Made by a program: the position numbers and the translations under genes. A stretch of DNA of 64,000 nt. It comes from JBFLVT01 sp036804525. GTDB lineage: Bacteria > Bacillota > Desulfotomaculia > Desulfotomaculales > JASEER01. This document shows positions 16,188 to 23,668 of this stretch, piece after piece. Positions within the stretch are counted from its first letter, which is position 1; every line of letters begins with the position of its first letter. The stretch covers positions 62,001-126,000 of the forward strand of contig DAIRSE010000002.1 in assembly GCA_036804525.1 (NCBI GenBank), in the 5' to 3' direction. The notes below the pieces were generated by a model that worked only from the letters and a program-made list of their open reading frames with translations, was not told the origin of the DNA and searched no databases.

Positions 16188-16646
16188 TCAGTACCACATC
16201 GGTACGGCTGCTATACAACAGCCCACCTTAACGACACGATGCTCACACGCGGCGATCTTCTTCTCAACGAGTTCCATTTTACGCTGCCGGAAGGCTTCCT
16301 CTAACATGCGGTCGATCTCGCTGTATGCTTCTTCGCGGGTGCATTTGCCAGAAAACTCCATAATTACGCCAAAGGTGTCGGCTGAAAGTCCCACACCGAC
16401 AGCCGCGGCGATCAATTCGCCTGGAACATTGCTAATGATAGCGCCGTAAGCGGTAGGCACAAGGGCGCCAAGCGGCAGCTTAAGATCCGGGTCGTACTCT
16501 GCACCGGGCGGGAGAATGCTGGAAACCCTAATCAGGTTGACGTTGCCAATACGCCCGGCGAGGAGAGCGTTATCGAAAGCGTTAAGCTTGGTATCTCCCT
16601 CGGCGCAGGCTGCAGTAACAAAATATTTTCGCGGAACAGGCAGCAT
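16188..16646 (-). CDS. pyruvoyl-dependent arginine decarboxylase
   Basis: A 152-residue proenzyme that makes agmatine from arginine. Self-cleavage between Ser42 and Ser43 in RVSSILPPG yields the beta and alpha chains and the pyruvoyl cofactor. GALVPTAYGAIISN and the late EEAFRQRKMELV are further family features. GGGGGGAGA precedes the ATG. It feeds agmatinase SpeB, from which it is separated by speE and the MITE-like element. This decarboxylase type is common in archaea and in some thermophilic or anaerobic bacteria. Confidence 0.92.
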   Translation of the reverse strand: MLPVPRKYFVTAACAEGDTKLNAFDNALLAGRIGNVNLIRVSSILPPGAEYDPDLKLPLGALVPTAYGAIISNVPGELIAAAVGVGLSADTFGVIMEFSGKCTREEAYSEIDRMLEEAFRQRKMELVEKKIAACEHRVVKVGCCIAAVPMWY

Positions 16647-16738
16647 CGCTATTCTCCCCCCACTATGACAATTTCTTACTATGACAATTTTTAGTGCACG
16701 CTGATAATTATACAGAAGCGGCAGGAAAAAGGAAATAG

Positions 16739-17617
16739 TTATTTGGATTTTCTGCTTTTCTCGTAATTACGTAAAATACTCTCAAAGATTTCCTGGAAAC
16801 GGCGCGCATCCTCGGCCTGCGTACCGTTGGATTCACAGATCAGGACCGGGCTGTAGCCTCTTTCGATGATCAACTCAGCTAATGGGCTGAAATCGGGACC
16901 AAAGCCCTCATCCTTCAAAGTGCGGTGACGGCGCTCACCCGCAGCCGTAAACTCTATCGGGCTGAAGTGAATATGGATCCGGCGTACGCGTTCCTCACCC
17001 AGGACTTCCACGCAACGGTCAAGAACAGTCGCATAAGCTTCTTTAGTCGTTAAGGAACCCTGGGTAATGGCATGGATGTGCCCGAAATCAATGGCGGGAA
17101 ACATCCGCTCGTCGACAGAACACAAAGCCAGCACCTCGTCCAGAAGCCCCAGATAGGAGTACTTCCCCAACGTCTCCGGACAGATGAATATGTCATCAAG
17201 CCCTTCGGCTCTTACCTCATCCACAACCTCGGCCAGTACCCCTATCGCCCTTTCGAGGGCAGCCTGACGGTCGCTCCCGACGCTGCCAGGATGAAAAACA
17301 ACGCGCGTGGCCCCCATCCAGCGGGCCGCCCTTACCGAACTCAAAAGGTGCCTTTTGCTTTTAACCACTTGTTCGGGGTTTTCACTGGCCAGGTTTATAT
17401 AGTAAGGGGCGTGAATGCTCAGGGCGATATTGTGGCGCGCGGCTGCTTCGCCGATAGCAACAGCTGTGGCCTCGCTGACATTTACGCCGCGCACGCACTG
17501 GTATTCGTACGCGCCAAGCCCCATGGCCCTGAGCCATCCGGGCGCATCCACCGATGATTTGTAGCCTTGTTCATAAAACAAGTCAGAGTTGCCTGCCGGA
17601 CCAAAAACCATCCCCAT
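16739..17617 (-). CDS. endonuclease IV-like TIM-barrel protein
   Basis: 292 residues of the AP endonuclease family 2 (xylose isomerase-like) barrel. Metal-ligand segments typical of endonuclease IV are seen: LSIHAPYYINLAS, VVFHPGS, CPETLGK, AIDFGHIHA, IHIHFSP and a late ICES. The family includes Nfo, which cuts DNA at abasic sites, and related sugar isomerases. The three-zinc histidine/glutamate pattern favours nuclease activity, but sequence divergence leaves this open. AGGAGG precedes the ATG. It is transcribed toward the arginine decarboxylase. Confidence 0.8.
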   Translation of the reverse strand: MGMVFGPAGNSDLFYEQGYKSSVDAPGWLRAMGLGAYEYQCVRGVNVSEATAVAIGEAAARHNIALSIHAPYYINLASENPEQVVKSKRHLLSSVRAARWMGATRVVFHPGSVGSDRQAALERAIGVLAEVVDEVRAEGLDDIFICPETLGKYSYLGLLDEVLALCSVDERMFPAIDFGHIHAITQGSLTTKEAYATVLDRCVEVLGEERVRRIHIHFSPIEFTAAGERRHRTLKDEGFGPDFSPLAELIIERGYSPVLICESNGTQAEDARRFQEIFESILRNYEKSRKSK

Positions 17618-18024
17618 ACCAGCATGCCTCCTATTCTAGCAATGACCCGGCATCAGCCGCTTTAAACAACAAACGAACCCTCTCCTGACCAGTATTAAGC
17701 ACCATCCCGCCGTGCCGCCCCAGTTTACGTTGTTGTTTTGGATTATATATACCAAAATAAACGACCCCGTGACAGGGCCTGTTGAAAAACTTCGCCTGGC
17801 TTTGTCATGCTTGCCGTCCAGTGCTCACGTACCACCCAGTACGCTCCGCACTGTCCGGCCTCGCCTTCCGCGCCATGCTCGTTTTTGAACTGGCCTCAGG
17901 TTTTTCAGCAGCCCGTGACAACGCCACCCTTTTTCCACAAGCCATACAAGAATAACAAGATGTACCACTAATAACGCTGGCAGGGCTGTGAATAATAAGA
18001 AAAAATGTAAAAGGAGGATCGGAT
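17618..18024. repeat. gap with palindromic element at 17778-17923
   Basis: The centre holds an element with ends GGGCCTGTTGAAAAACTTCG on the left and, inverted on the right, GGGCTGCTGAAAAACCTGAGG. Related ends occur at 1196 and at 44545-44566. The remaining sequence shows no gene; the last 30 bases carry the strong ribosome binding site of the next gene. Confidence 0.65.
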
Positions 18025-18873
18025 ATGTTCCATCAGATTCAACAACAAATCAACAGCATGCGCCAGGATCTCAACAGTATCTCAAATATGGTCAGCCAGC
18101 TCGCCCAGAGCGAGCAGAGCCATGCCCAGGAGCTGCAGAGAATCCAAATGAGCGAGAGCAATGCCAGCCGTCAGCTGCAGCAAATTGGGCAGCTTTGCTC
18201 GAGCCTCAACAACGCCTTGAATCAAATCAGCAGCATGTCCCAACAGTATCCGTCCCACCAGCAAGCCGGAGTCGGTTATGGCGGAATGGGCGCACAGTAC
18301 GGTGCCGGGACCATGGGCCAAACTGGTGGAGCCTTCGGCGGCGGTACCTTCGGCGGTGGCGCCTATGGTTATGGAACCCAGGCCAACATCGGGACTGCAG
18401 GCGGCCAGAGCTTCAACCTCGGCAACTACCTCAGCAACCAGGGCACCCAGGCCAACCTCGGCACGCAGGGATATTTCCAGGGCGGACAGCAAGGCGCCCA
18501 GGGCTTCAACCTGAGCAGCTACCTTAGCAACCAAGGAAATATCGGAGCTCAGGGCTATCTCCAAGGAAACGTATCCGGTGCCGGCATGGGAGCCGTCTGG
18601 GGCGGCGGTGCCCTTGGAGGAGCCAATATTGGAGCCACGGGCGCAGGCACAAACCTGTCAAACTATCTGTCCAACCAGGGCATGGCCTTTAATCCCGGCG
18701 GCACCGCAGCCAACATCGGAAACTACCTGTCCAATCCGGGAATGGCGATGGGTGCCGGCAACATCGGAACCACCGCGTCCTTCAACCTGAGCGACTACCT
18801 CAGCAACCAGGGACGGAACGCCAACCTGACCACCGGTTCCGCTTTCACGGGAACAGGCGTTTCAATAAGCTAA
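18025..18873 (+). CDS. coiled-coil plus Gly/Asn-rich repeat protein
   Basis: 282 residues, no signal peptide. Residues 1-75 are Gln/Ser-rich and predicted helical (QQINSMRQDLNSISNMVSQL), likely a coiled coil. From about 80 on it is Gly/Ala/Gln/Asn-rich, with five copies of an 11-residue unit of form FNLxxYLSNQG, near residues 130, 160, 209, 231 and 253. AAAGGAGGATC precedes the ATG and a strong terminator follows, so it is well expressed and monocistronic. The make-up resembles self-assembling structural proteins such as spore coat components, but I recognise no family. Confidence 0.75.
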   Translation: MFHQIQQQINSMRQDLNSISNMVSQLAQSEQSHAQELQRIQMSESNASRQLQQIGQLCSSLNNALNQISSMSQQYPSHQQAGVGYGGMGAQYGAGTMGQTGGAFGGGTFGGGAYGYGTQANIGTAGGQSFNLGNYLSNQGTQANLGTQGYFQGGQQGAQGFNLSSYLSNQGNIGAQGYLQGNVSGAGMGAVWGGGALGGANIGATGAGTNLSNYLSNQGMAFNPGGTAANIGNYLSNPGMAMGAGNIGTTASFNLSDYLSNQGRNANLTTGSAFTGTGVSIS

Positions 18874-18900
18874 ATTAAGCCACAGAAGCATCCCCTATAG

Positions 18901-18928
18901 AATGGGCCCTTAGCGGGGCCCATTGTTT
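18901..18928 (+). terminator. terminator of the repeat-protein gene
   Basis: AATGGGCCC pairs with GGGCCCATT, followed by GTTTTG. Confidence 0.8.
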
Positions 18929-19170
18929 TGCGTAGACATACCTTTTTCCCCGGGAACCCATTATATACATGTTGCCATAATTTACACAAGTCGTTTGCCG
19001 GTACAAACATCCATTTTGCCTAAGCCTTTTGAATGCTGGTGTTGTAGGTCAAGGTATGGATTTCCTATCCACCCGGTTCACTTCCAGAGGCAGGCTCTTC
19101 CATTGACCCTTTCAAAAGCTCCCCGTTATACTGACAAAGGCCCTCAATTAAATGGAAAGGAGGCAATGGA
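18929..19170 (+). promoter_or_regulatory. promoter region of the SleB-like gene
   Basis: TTGACC at 19103-19108 and TATACT at 19127-19132 with an 18-base spacer form a sigma-A-type promoter. The rest of this gap shows no gene or hairpin I can name. Confidence 0.6.
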
Positions 19171-19785
19171 ATGTCCATTTTCACTTGGTGGGCGAACTTT
19201 AAGCACCGCCGACTGGCGACCGCAGGGGTGCTCTTTGCACTGGCCGTCAGCCTGCAAGTTTATGTAATGCACGTGGCTGAAGTTAAAGCGCCGGTGAAAA
19301 GGGAAGCCATTGCTTCGGTTACCTCTAACAAAACAGGTACTGCAAATCAAAACCATAGAGTTGCAGTTACCGAAACCGGAACGAACGGCGGCTCCCGGAA
19401 CCAGCAATCTTCGGTTTCCCGCGCCGATCTTTCACGCCGGCAGATTATCCTGATGGCACGGGTTATTGAAGGAGAGGCGGCCGATGAACCGTACCTCGGC
19501 AAGGTCGCCGTCGGCGCGGTGATCGTGAACCGCATGGAGAGCAACCAGTTCCCGAAGACGCTGGAAGGGGTCATCTACCAGGACCTTGCCTTTGAAGCGG
19601 TCGCTAACGGGCAGATGTACAGGCCGCTGACCAACAGCTCCATCCGGGCGGCTGAGGAGGCGCTAAACGGGCACGACCCGACCGGCGGCGCCCTTTACTA
19701 CTGGAACCCCCACAAGGCGGTCAGCCGCTGGGTGTGGTCAAGACCGATCTGCACGCAGATCGGGCGGCACGTATTCGCGCATTGA
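19171..19785 (+). CDS. SleB/CwlJ-family cell wall hydrolase
   Basis: 204 residues. An N-terminal signal-anchor (ATAGVLFALAVSLQVYVM, about residues 14-33) and a Ser/Thr/Asn-rich linker lead to a Hydrolase_2 domain from about residue 90. Its signature is LMARVIEGEAADEPYLGKVAVGA, with the catalytic Glu in IEGEA. Such enzymes cleave spore cortex or vegetative peptidoglycan. There is no peptidoglycan-binding domain. AAAGGAGGCAATGG precedes the ATG. The context does not tell whether it is a spore germination enzyme. Confidence 0.88.
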   Translation: MSIFTWWANFKHRRLATAGVLFALAVSLQVYVMHVAEVKAPVKREAIASVTSNKTGTANQNHRVAVTETGTNGGSRNQQSSVSRADLSRRQIILMARVIEGEAADEPYLGKVAVGAVIVNRMESNQFPKTLEGVIYQDLAFEAVANGQMYRPLTNSSIRAAEEALNGHDPTGGALYYWNPHKAVSRWVWSRPICTQIGRHVFAH

Positions 19786-19804
19786 CCCTTATTACCACAT
19801 TCCC

Positions 19805-19833
19805 TTGCCAGGTACCCTTTGATATGCTATACT
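19805..19833 (+). promoter_or_regulatory. tRNA-Ala promoter
   Basis: TTGCCA (19805-19810), 17-base spacer, TATACT (19828-19833), ending 10 bp before the tRNA. Confidence 0.75.
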
Positions 19834-19843
19834 GTTCTCTGCC

Positions 19844-19918
19844 GGGCCTGTAGCTCAGGGGGAGAGCGCTTGACTCGCATTCAAGAGGTCGCGGGTTCGA
19901 TTCCCGCCAGGTCCACCA
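19844..19918 (+). tRNA. tRNA-Ala (CGC)
   Basis: Acceptor GGGCCTG pairs with CAGGTCC; anticodon stem CTTGA/TCAAG encloses CTCGCAT, giving CGC. T loop GGTTCGATTCC and encoded CCA. It has its own promoter, and a hairpin terminator follows. Confidence 0.93.
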
Positions 19919-19932
19919 GAATTGACAAATGA

Positions 19933-19968
19933 AAGCAGCGCCGAGGACAAGGCGCTGCTTCTTTTTGC
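19933..19968 (+). terminator. terminator of tRNA-Ala
   Basis: AAGCAGCGCC pairs with GGCGCTGCTT, then CTTTTT. Confidence 0.8.
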
Positions 19969-20019
19969 CGCGAAAGCCCTGCCCATCGCCCTCTTCACCG
20001 CGGCTGCCCTCGGCTACAG

Positions 20020-20135
20020 CCGGATACCCCGGAAGAAGCCGTGGAGAACGCCTGCCGCAGAATCCGGGCCGCAGTGGACAAGTACAACGAGGGCAACCCA
20101 AAACCACCTATCGCCCCTTACATACTTTTGTCACC
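20020..20135 (+). pseudogene. fragment of a GGDEF (diguanylate cyclase) domain
   Basis: The frame PDTPEEAVENACRRIRAAV followed by DKYNEGNP matches the region just before the last strand of GGDEF domains. Upstream the frame degrades and no start exists; downstream the expected SISIG strand is replaced. It is a short relic beside a tRNA gene. Confidence 0.4.
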
Positions 20136-20243
20136 CACATTTGTTCATACCCTTGCGGCCCGGGCCGGAAGAGTGCCCGGTGACGGAATGGTCTCTCCCA
20201 GACAAAAATTCACAAAAAGAAGCCCAAAACCTAACTTAATAGA

Positions 20244-20276
20244 AAAGCCCTTCGAGGTTACCCGAGGGGCTTTTTC
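20244..20276 (+). terminator. hairpin terminator before comFB
   Basis: AGCCCTTCG and CGAGGGGCT form a stem followed by TTTTTC on the plus strand. It lies next to the 3' end of the minus-strand ComFB gene and may serve either side. Confidence 0.6.
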
Positions 20277-20576
20277 TTACTCCAACCCTTGTCCTTTTGT
20301 TTCATTATGGCGCGGGGACTCCATAACCGTTTCGATGGCATAGATAACCTGCGCCGTAATTTGAGCGCGGCCGCCGAAGTTTTCATAAGCTACCGAGGTT
20401 ATGGTCCTGCCCTTGGGAGTCGAAACATACCTGGGCGGGATCCTGTTGAGGGCAATGGCCATGATATCCTCCCGGCATTTTTCACAAGTGCACAACTCCG
20501 GCCGTATACGCTTGTAGTTCTCAAGGATGCTGTTCAACATTTGGCTGACCGCAATCTCGGCCATATTGACTAACAT
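20277..20576 (-). CDS. ComFB-domain protein
   Basis: 99 residues with the late-competence ComFB fold: a helical N-terminus (MAEIAVSQMLNSILENYKRI), the CTCEKCREDIMAIALNRIPPRYV core with a cysteine cluster, and a short tail. ComFB proteins occur in competence operons and widely outside them; in cyanobacteria relatives bind cyclic dinucleotides. The ATG at 20576 has CGGAGGTG upstream. No competence genes are adjacent. Confidence 0.8.
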   Translation of the reverse strand: MLVNMAEIAVSQMLNSILENYKRIRPELCTCEKCREDIMAIALNRIPPRYVSTPKGRTITSVAYENFGGRAQITAQVIYAIETVMESPRHNETKGQGLE

Positions 20577-20779
20577 GGTTACACCTCCGCGAAGCGCATT
20601 TCCCGGCTGCAAGTTTAAGGTGTTGTATCTTAGTAGTCCAATCCGATGCTAATCCAAAAACTCCGGGCTGTCAACGAGATAGGGAAATGTTTCCTCGACA
20701 AAAAGGGCCTTTTTCATCCCCTGGACAGGCTCTAGGTACAATCTTAAGATTTGTGTAGTAGAACGGAGGTTGAGCTGTT

Positions 20780-21001
20780 ATGAAATTCACGGCCTGCACA
20801 TCAAACATCATTCTGTTTCCTCCTCCCGAATCCCGCCATCCCAAAAGACCCGAATATAACAATTTCAGCCCCAGGGTCTTGCCATTCCCTCCGCCCCGCC
20901 CTGTTTGCGTCCTATGCGGCGATAAGGGTGAGATAGAATACCATCGTAAGCCGGTCTGCCGGAAATGCGCTGCGCAAACTGCCCGGCTGTTTACAACATG
21001 A
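20780..21001 (+). CDS. small zinc-ribbon protein
   Basis: 73 residues. A Pro-rich N-terminal half is followed by CVLCGDKGEIEYHRKPVCRKC, two CxxC knuckles that can bind one zinc ion. AACGGAGG precedes the ATG. Function unknown; comparable small proteins act in nucleic-acid or protein contacts. Confidence 0.6.
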   Translation: MKFTACTSNIILFPPPESRHPKRPEYNNFSPRVLPFPPPRPVCVLCGDKGEIEYHRKPVCRKCAAQTARLFTT

Positions 21002-21130
21002 GCCTTACAGGTTAGCCAAGCTCGTCCTAAAGGTTTAAGGTTTTGAGGTTTAGCATAGAGGGGACCTGAAATTGACAGGTTCTCTCTCATTTTGGATATT
21101 GACCTGCTTTGCCATTCGCTCTATCATAGT

Positions 21131-21152
21131 TAAGTAACTATCTAGTTACTTA
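21131..21152. promoter_or_regulatory. TetR operator palindrome
   Basis: Perfect inverted repeat: TAAGTAACTA, two-base spacer TC, TAGTTACTTA. It ends just before the ribosome binding site of the TetR gene, the usual place for autorepression. Confidence 0.85.
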
Positions 21153-21165
21153 GGGAGGGATTTCT

Positions 21166-21846
21166 TTGGCTGTCAGGCAGCGAGACCCTGTGGTCAGCCA
21201 ACAGCGTATCCTCGATGCCGCCCGGGAAGTCTTCGCGGAAGTCGGCTTCGATGCCGCAAGAGTAGACGAGATAGCCAGGCGAGCCGACATCAACAAGCGC
21301 ATGCTCTACCACTACTTTGGCAGCAAGGAAAACCTTTACGCCGAAGTCCTGCGCCTGTCCGTCAAAGACGCCTGGGAACGGGCGGAGACATTCCTCGCAG
21401 CCAAGTCGGTAGATATCGTTGAACGCGCAACATCAGCGATTTCGGCCTATTTCTGGTACCTCGTGGAACATCCGGAGTTCATCCGTCTGATGGAGTGGGA
21501 ATCCCTCCAGGGCGGACGCCACGCGCGCCGCCTCTTTCCCGATTCATTCGCTCCGGGCATGCATCAGCTTGAAGAAGCACTAAAGGATGGTGTAGCAGCG
21601 GGGGTGTTTCGTCAGGACCTCGACATCCGCCAGTTGCTGATCAGTATCAACGGGCTCTGTTCAGCTTATCTGTCGCGCCGGGAGATACTCGGTTTTCTTT
21701 GGGACGAAGACATGTTCAGCCCCCAAATGCTTAGAAAGCGGTTGAATCATATCCTGGAACTGCTGTTCAACGGCATTCTACAGAAAAAAGAGCACATCCC
21801 ATCCCAGCCCGAGAACAACACGGTAACCCCTGACGATTGCGCTTAG
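21166..21846 (+). CDS. TetR/AcrR family regulator
   Basis: 226 residues. The N-terminal helix-turn-helix ILDAAREVFAEVGFDAARVD continuing to MLYHYFGSKENLY is typical TetR, and the remainder is a helical ligand-binding domain. The TTG start follows AGGGAGGGA. A perfect 22-bp palindrome overlaps its promoter region. The genes directly downstream encode two tiny membrane proteins, candidate targets or effectors. The inducer is unknown. Confidence 0.9.
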   Translation: MAVRQRDPVVSQQRILDAAREVFAEVGFDAARVDEIARRADINKRMLYHYFGSKENLYAEVLRLSVKDAWERAETFLAAKSVDIVERATSAISAYFWYLVEHPEFIRLMEWESLQGGRHARRLFPDSFAPGMHQLEEALKDGVAAGVFRQDLDIRQLLISINGLCSAYLSRREILGFLWDEDMFSPQMLRKRLNHILELLFNGILQKKEHIPSQPENNTVTPDDCA

Positions 21847-21899
21847 CTGTAGTGAGGAGTATAATGGGCAGCAACAGGTAAACGGAGGCATTCAGTAAT

Positions 21900-22067
21900 T
21901 TGAAAGGATTAATAGCGGGCTTGGTCATTTGGCTGGTCGCAGGGCTGCAGTTGATGAACTGGACCACCGCCAAACGCCAGGGAAATAAGAAAGCCCAGCG
22001 GAATCACCTTTTTGCCGGTGTGCTGCTGGGTATTGCCGGAATACTGTTGATGTTTGCGGCCAAATAG
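21900..22067 (+). CDS. two-helix membrane microprotein
   Basis: 55 residues from a TTG after CGGAGG. Two hydrophobic helices (GLIAGLVIWLVAGLQLM and LFAGVLLGIAGILLMFA) flank a basic loop (TTAKRQGNKKAQRNH). It lies 53 bp after the TetR gene and may share its transcript. Size and layout resemble small multidrug-efflux or stress membrane peptides, but no family is recognised. Confidence 0.6.
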   Translation: MKGLIAGLVIWLVAGLQLMNWTTAKRQGNKKAQRNHLFAGVLLGIAGILLMFAAK

Positions 22068-22170
22068 CGACACCACAGACATATTTGCCCGGCCGGTCCC
22101 GTCACACGTTGCGGCAAATCCGCATAATCTGCATTACCAGTGAAACGGGATGCGGGGAGGCGGGAACGCT

Positions 22171-22284
22171 GTGCTGGCAAACCAATTTGTCTGGGTGGCC
22201 GTACTGAACGGTATCGCGGTCGCCGTAGCCGTTACGGCCGGTGCCCTGCTGGTCTGGGCGTTTACGCGCCGGTGGTTTTCCTGA
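22171..22284 (+). CDS. single-helix membrane microprotein
   Basis: 37 residues from a GTG preceded by GGGGAGGCGG. One transmembrane helix (VAVLNGIAVAVAVTAGALLV) is followed by a basic tail (TRRWFS). It is the second tiny membrane protein in a row downstream of the TetR gene. Confidence 0.55.
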   Translation: MLANQFVWVAVLNGIAVAVAVTAGALLVWAFTRRWFS

Positions 22285-22436
22285 TCTCACCAGCGGCCGG
22301 GCAACGAAACCGGCCCATGTTTAGATTCACTTGTTGGACGAGCCTGTAAAGCGGGCTCCGCCCGCAATAAGCACTTAGCGGTTGGCTGTTGGATTGTAAA
22401 AGAACTTTTGCGACTAAACCGGGGAGGCTGGAAGAT

Positions 22437-22709
22437 ATGGTAGAGTATCTCAACAACCTGCAGGCAAGCTTCTTCGCGTGGTGCGACAATACCGTTTTCA
22501 GCCATATCAATCAGGAGGGCACCATTCTGAAATTTTGGCGGCCCAGAAAAAACCCCGACGGCACCTATGACCTTGTTTTCGAGCTCGATCCCCCGGACGG
22601 CCCGGCCGCAAAGCTGGCGGTACCTATTCCGGAACAGTTCCACGAGCTCCTGGAGAAGGAGTATTTTGTGGATCACGGTAATGAGGAGGAACCCGGAAAC
22701 AACGGCTAA
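22437..22709 (+). CDS. conserved-looking hypothetical, 90 residues
   Basis: The ATG at 22437 has GGAGG ten bases upstream. The product is soluble, aromatic-rich at the start (LQASFFAWCDNTVFSHI) and acidic at the end (DHGNEEEPGNNG). The middle alternates strands and turns (TILKFWRPRKNPDGTYDLVF). I do not recognise it. It stands alone, with a repeat-like GCGGGCTCCGCCCGC hairpin upstream near 22350. Confidence 0.55.
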   Translation: MVEYLNNLQASFFAWCDNTVFSHINQEGTILKFWRPRKNPDGTYDLVFELDPPDGPAAKLAVPIPEQFHELLEKEYFVDHGNEEEPGNNG

Positions 22710-22855
22710 AACCCGTTTTTGCCCACTCGGTGAGACGTCCCGATGGAGCTTCCCGCAAATTCTGCTGCAAATTTCTACCCGTCCCCGGGATTAGAATACG
22801 TTCTTGCTGCAAACGTTAAACAACAGACAAAACACCATCCCGGGGAGGCATTAGG

Positions 22856-23158
22856 TTGTCGATCATTCACCTTCTCACAGTAACGCCAAGCATTCTGGAA
22901 CAGCTCCCTGCAGCAGTTAAGGAAAGGTATAACCTGAAACCGGGGGCGCTCTTGTTGGTCTCGGTCTGCAAGGAAAAGCGGACAATCATCATCCGCCCGG
23001 CGGAATTATCCCGTCTCTTGGCCGATCAGATCAGCAGCCTGTTCAACGAGTGTTCGGAGATCAGGCATCGTCTTTACCAGTACCAGTTTAAACACCCCAA
23101 AGGAACCCGGAACAATGCTTTCTCCGCGCAATCCCGCCAGCAGTTGAATATCCCCTGA
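22856..23158 (+). CDS. hypothetical protein with possible AbrB-like fold
   Basis: 100 residues; the TTG start follows GGGGAGG. The segment RYNLKPGALLLVSVCKEKRTIIIRP resembles the swapped-hairpin pattern of SpoVT/AbrB DNA-binding proteins, followed by a helix and a basic tail. The similarity is only in pattern, so a regulatory role is a guess. Confidence 0.5.
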   Translation: MSIIHLLTVTPSILEQLPAAVKERYNLKPGALLLVSVCKEKRTIIIRPAELSRLLADQISSLFNECSEIRHRLYQYQFKHPKGTRNNAFSAQSRQQLNIP

Positions 23159-23265
23159 CCGTCCTCCGGCCGGTGATCGGTGCCCTGCTCGAAAGTCTAA
23201 CCTCATATATAGCTAGGAGAAGGATTTTCCTCAACAGCGGAAAAACTAGAAGGTGAGGTGGTATT

Positions 23266-23667
23266 GTGGGTCTTTTCGGCCGCATGAGCTGGGCGTTGAC
23301 TTTTTTTATACCGGTGGGCCTCGGTATTGCCGTCGCGCTGTGGGGACTCAATTCCAGCCTGCCGCGGATCTTCTTCATTATCAGTTTTATCTTTGTCCTG
23401 GTGATTCTCCCCGGAATCTTTATTCTCCTTAAAATCCTGGGAACACCTCTGGAAGAAGAAGAGGTGACGCTGGTAGGAACAACGGCCAGGAACCAGGTGC
23501 GTTTAATGCAACCCAGCGGAGATATTAACTCAGTATCAGACGGTTCCTTGTTAAACGCGGTGCGCGGAGGGCTGGTTCAACCGGGGACTAAATTGCGCAT
23601 TATCAGGCGCGGCGACATCATCGCCTCCTGGAAGCCCCTCAAGGCTTCAGATACGGAGATAGAATGA
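23266..23667 (+). CDS. two-TM protein with NfeD-like C-terminal domain
   Basis: 133 residues from a GTG after AGGTGAGG. Two hydrophobic helices (about 8-28 and 33-57) precede a small beta domain (VTLVGTTARNQVRLMQPSG through LRIIRRGDIIASW) whose pattern is like the OB-type domain of NfeD membrane proteins. The gene ends one base from convergent cysK. Function unknown. Confidence 0.55.
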   Translation: MGLFGRMSWALTFFIPVGLGIAVALWGLNSSLPRIFFIISFIFVLVILPGIFILLKILGTPLEEEEVTLVGTTARNQVRLMQPSGDINSVSDGSLLNAVRGGLVQPGTKLRIIRRGDIIASWKPLKASDTEIE

Positions 23668-23668
23668 G

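Noticed and set aside
20041..20343. 100-codon frame after tRNA-Ala as a real gene
   Set aside because: Begins in a GGDEF-like fragment without its own start signals and crosses a terminator.
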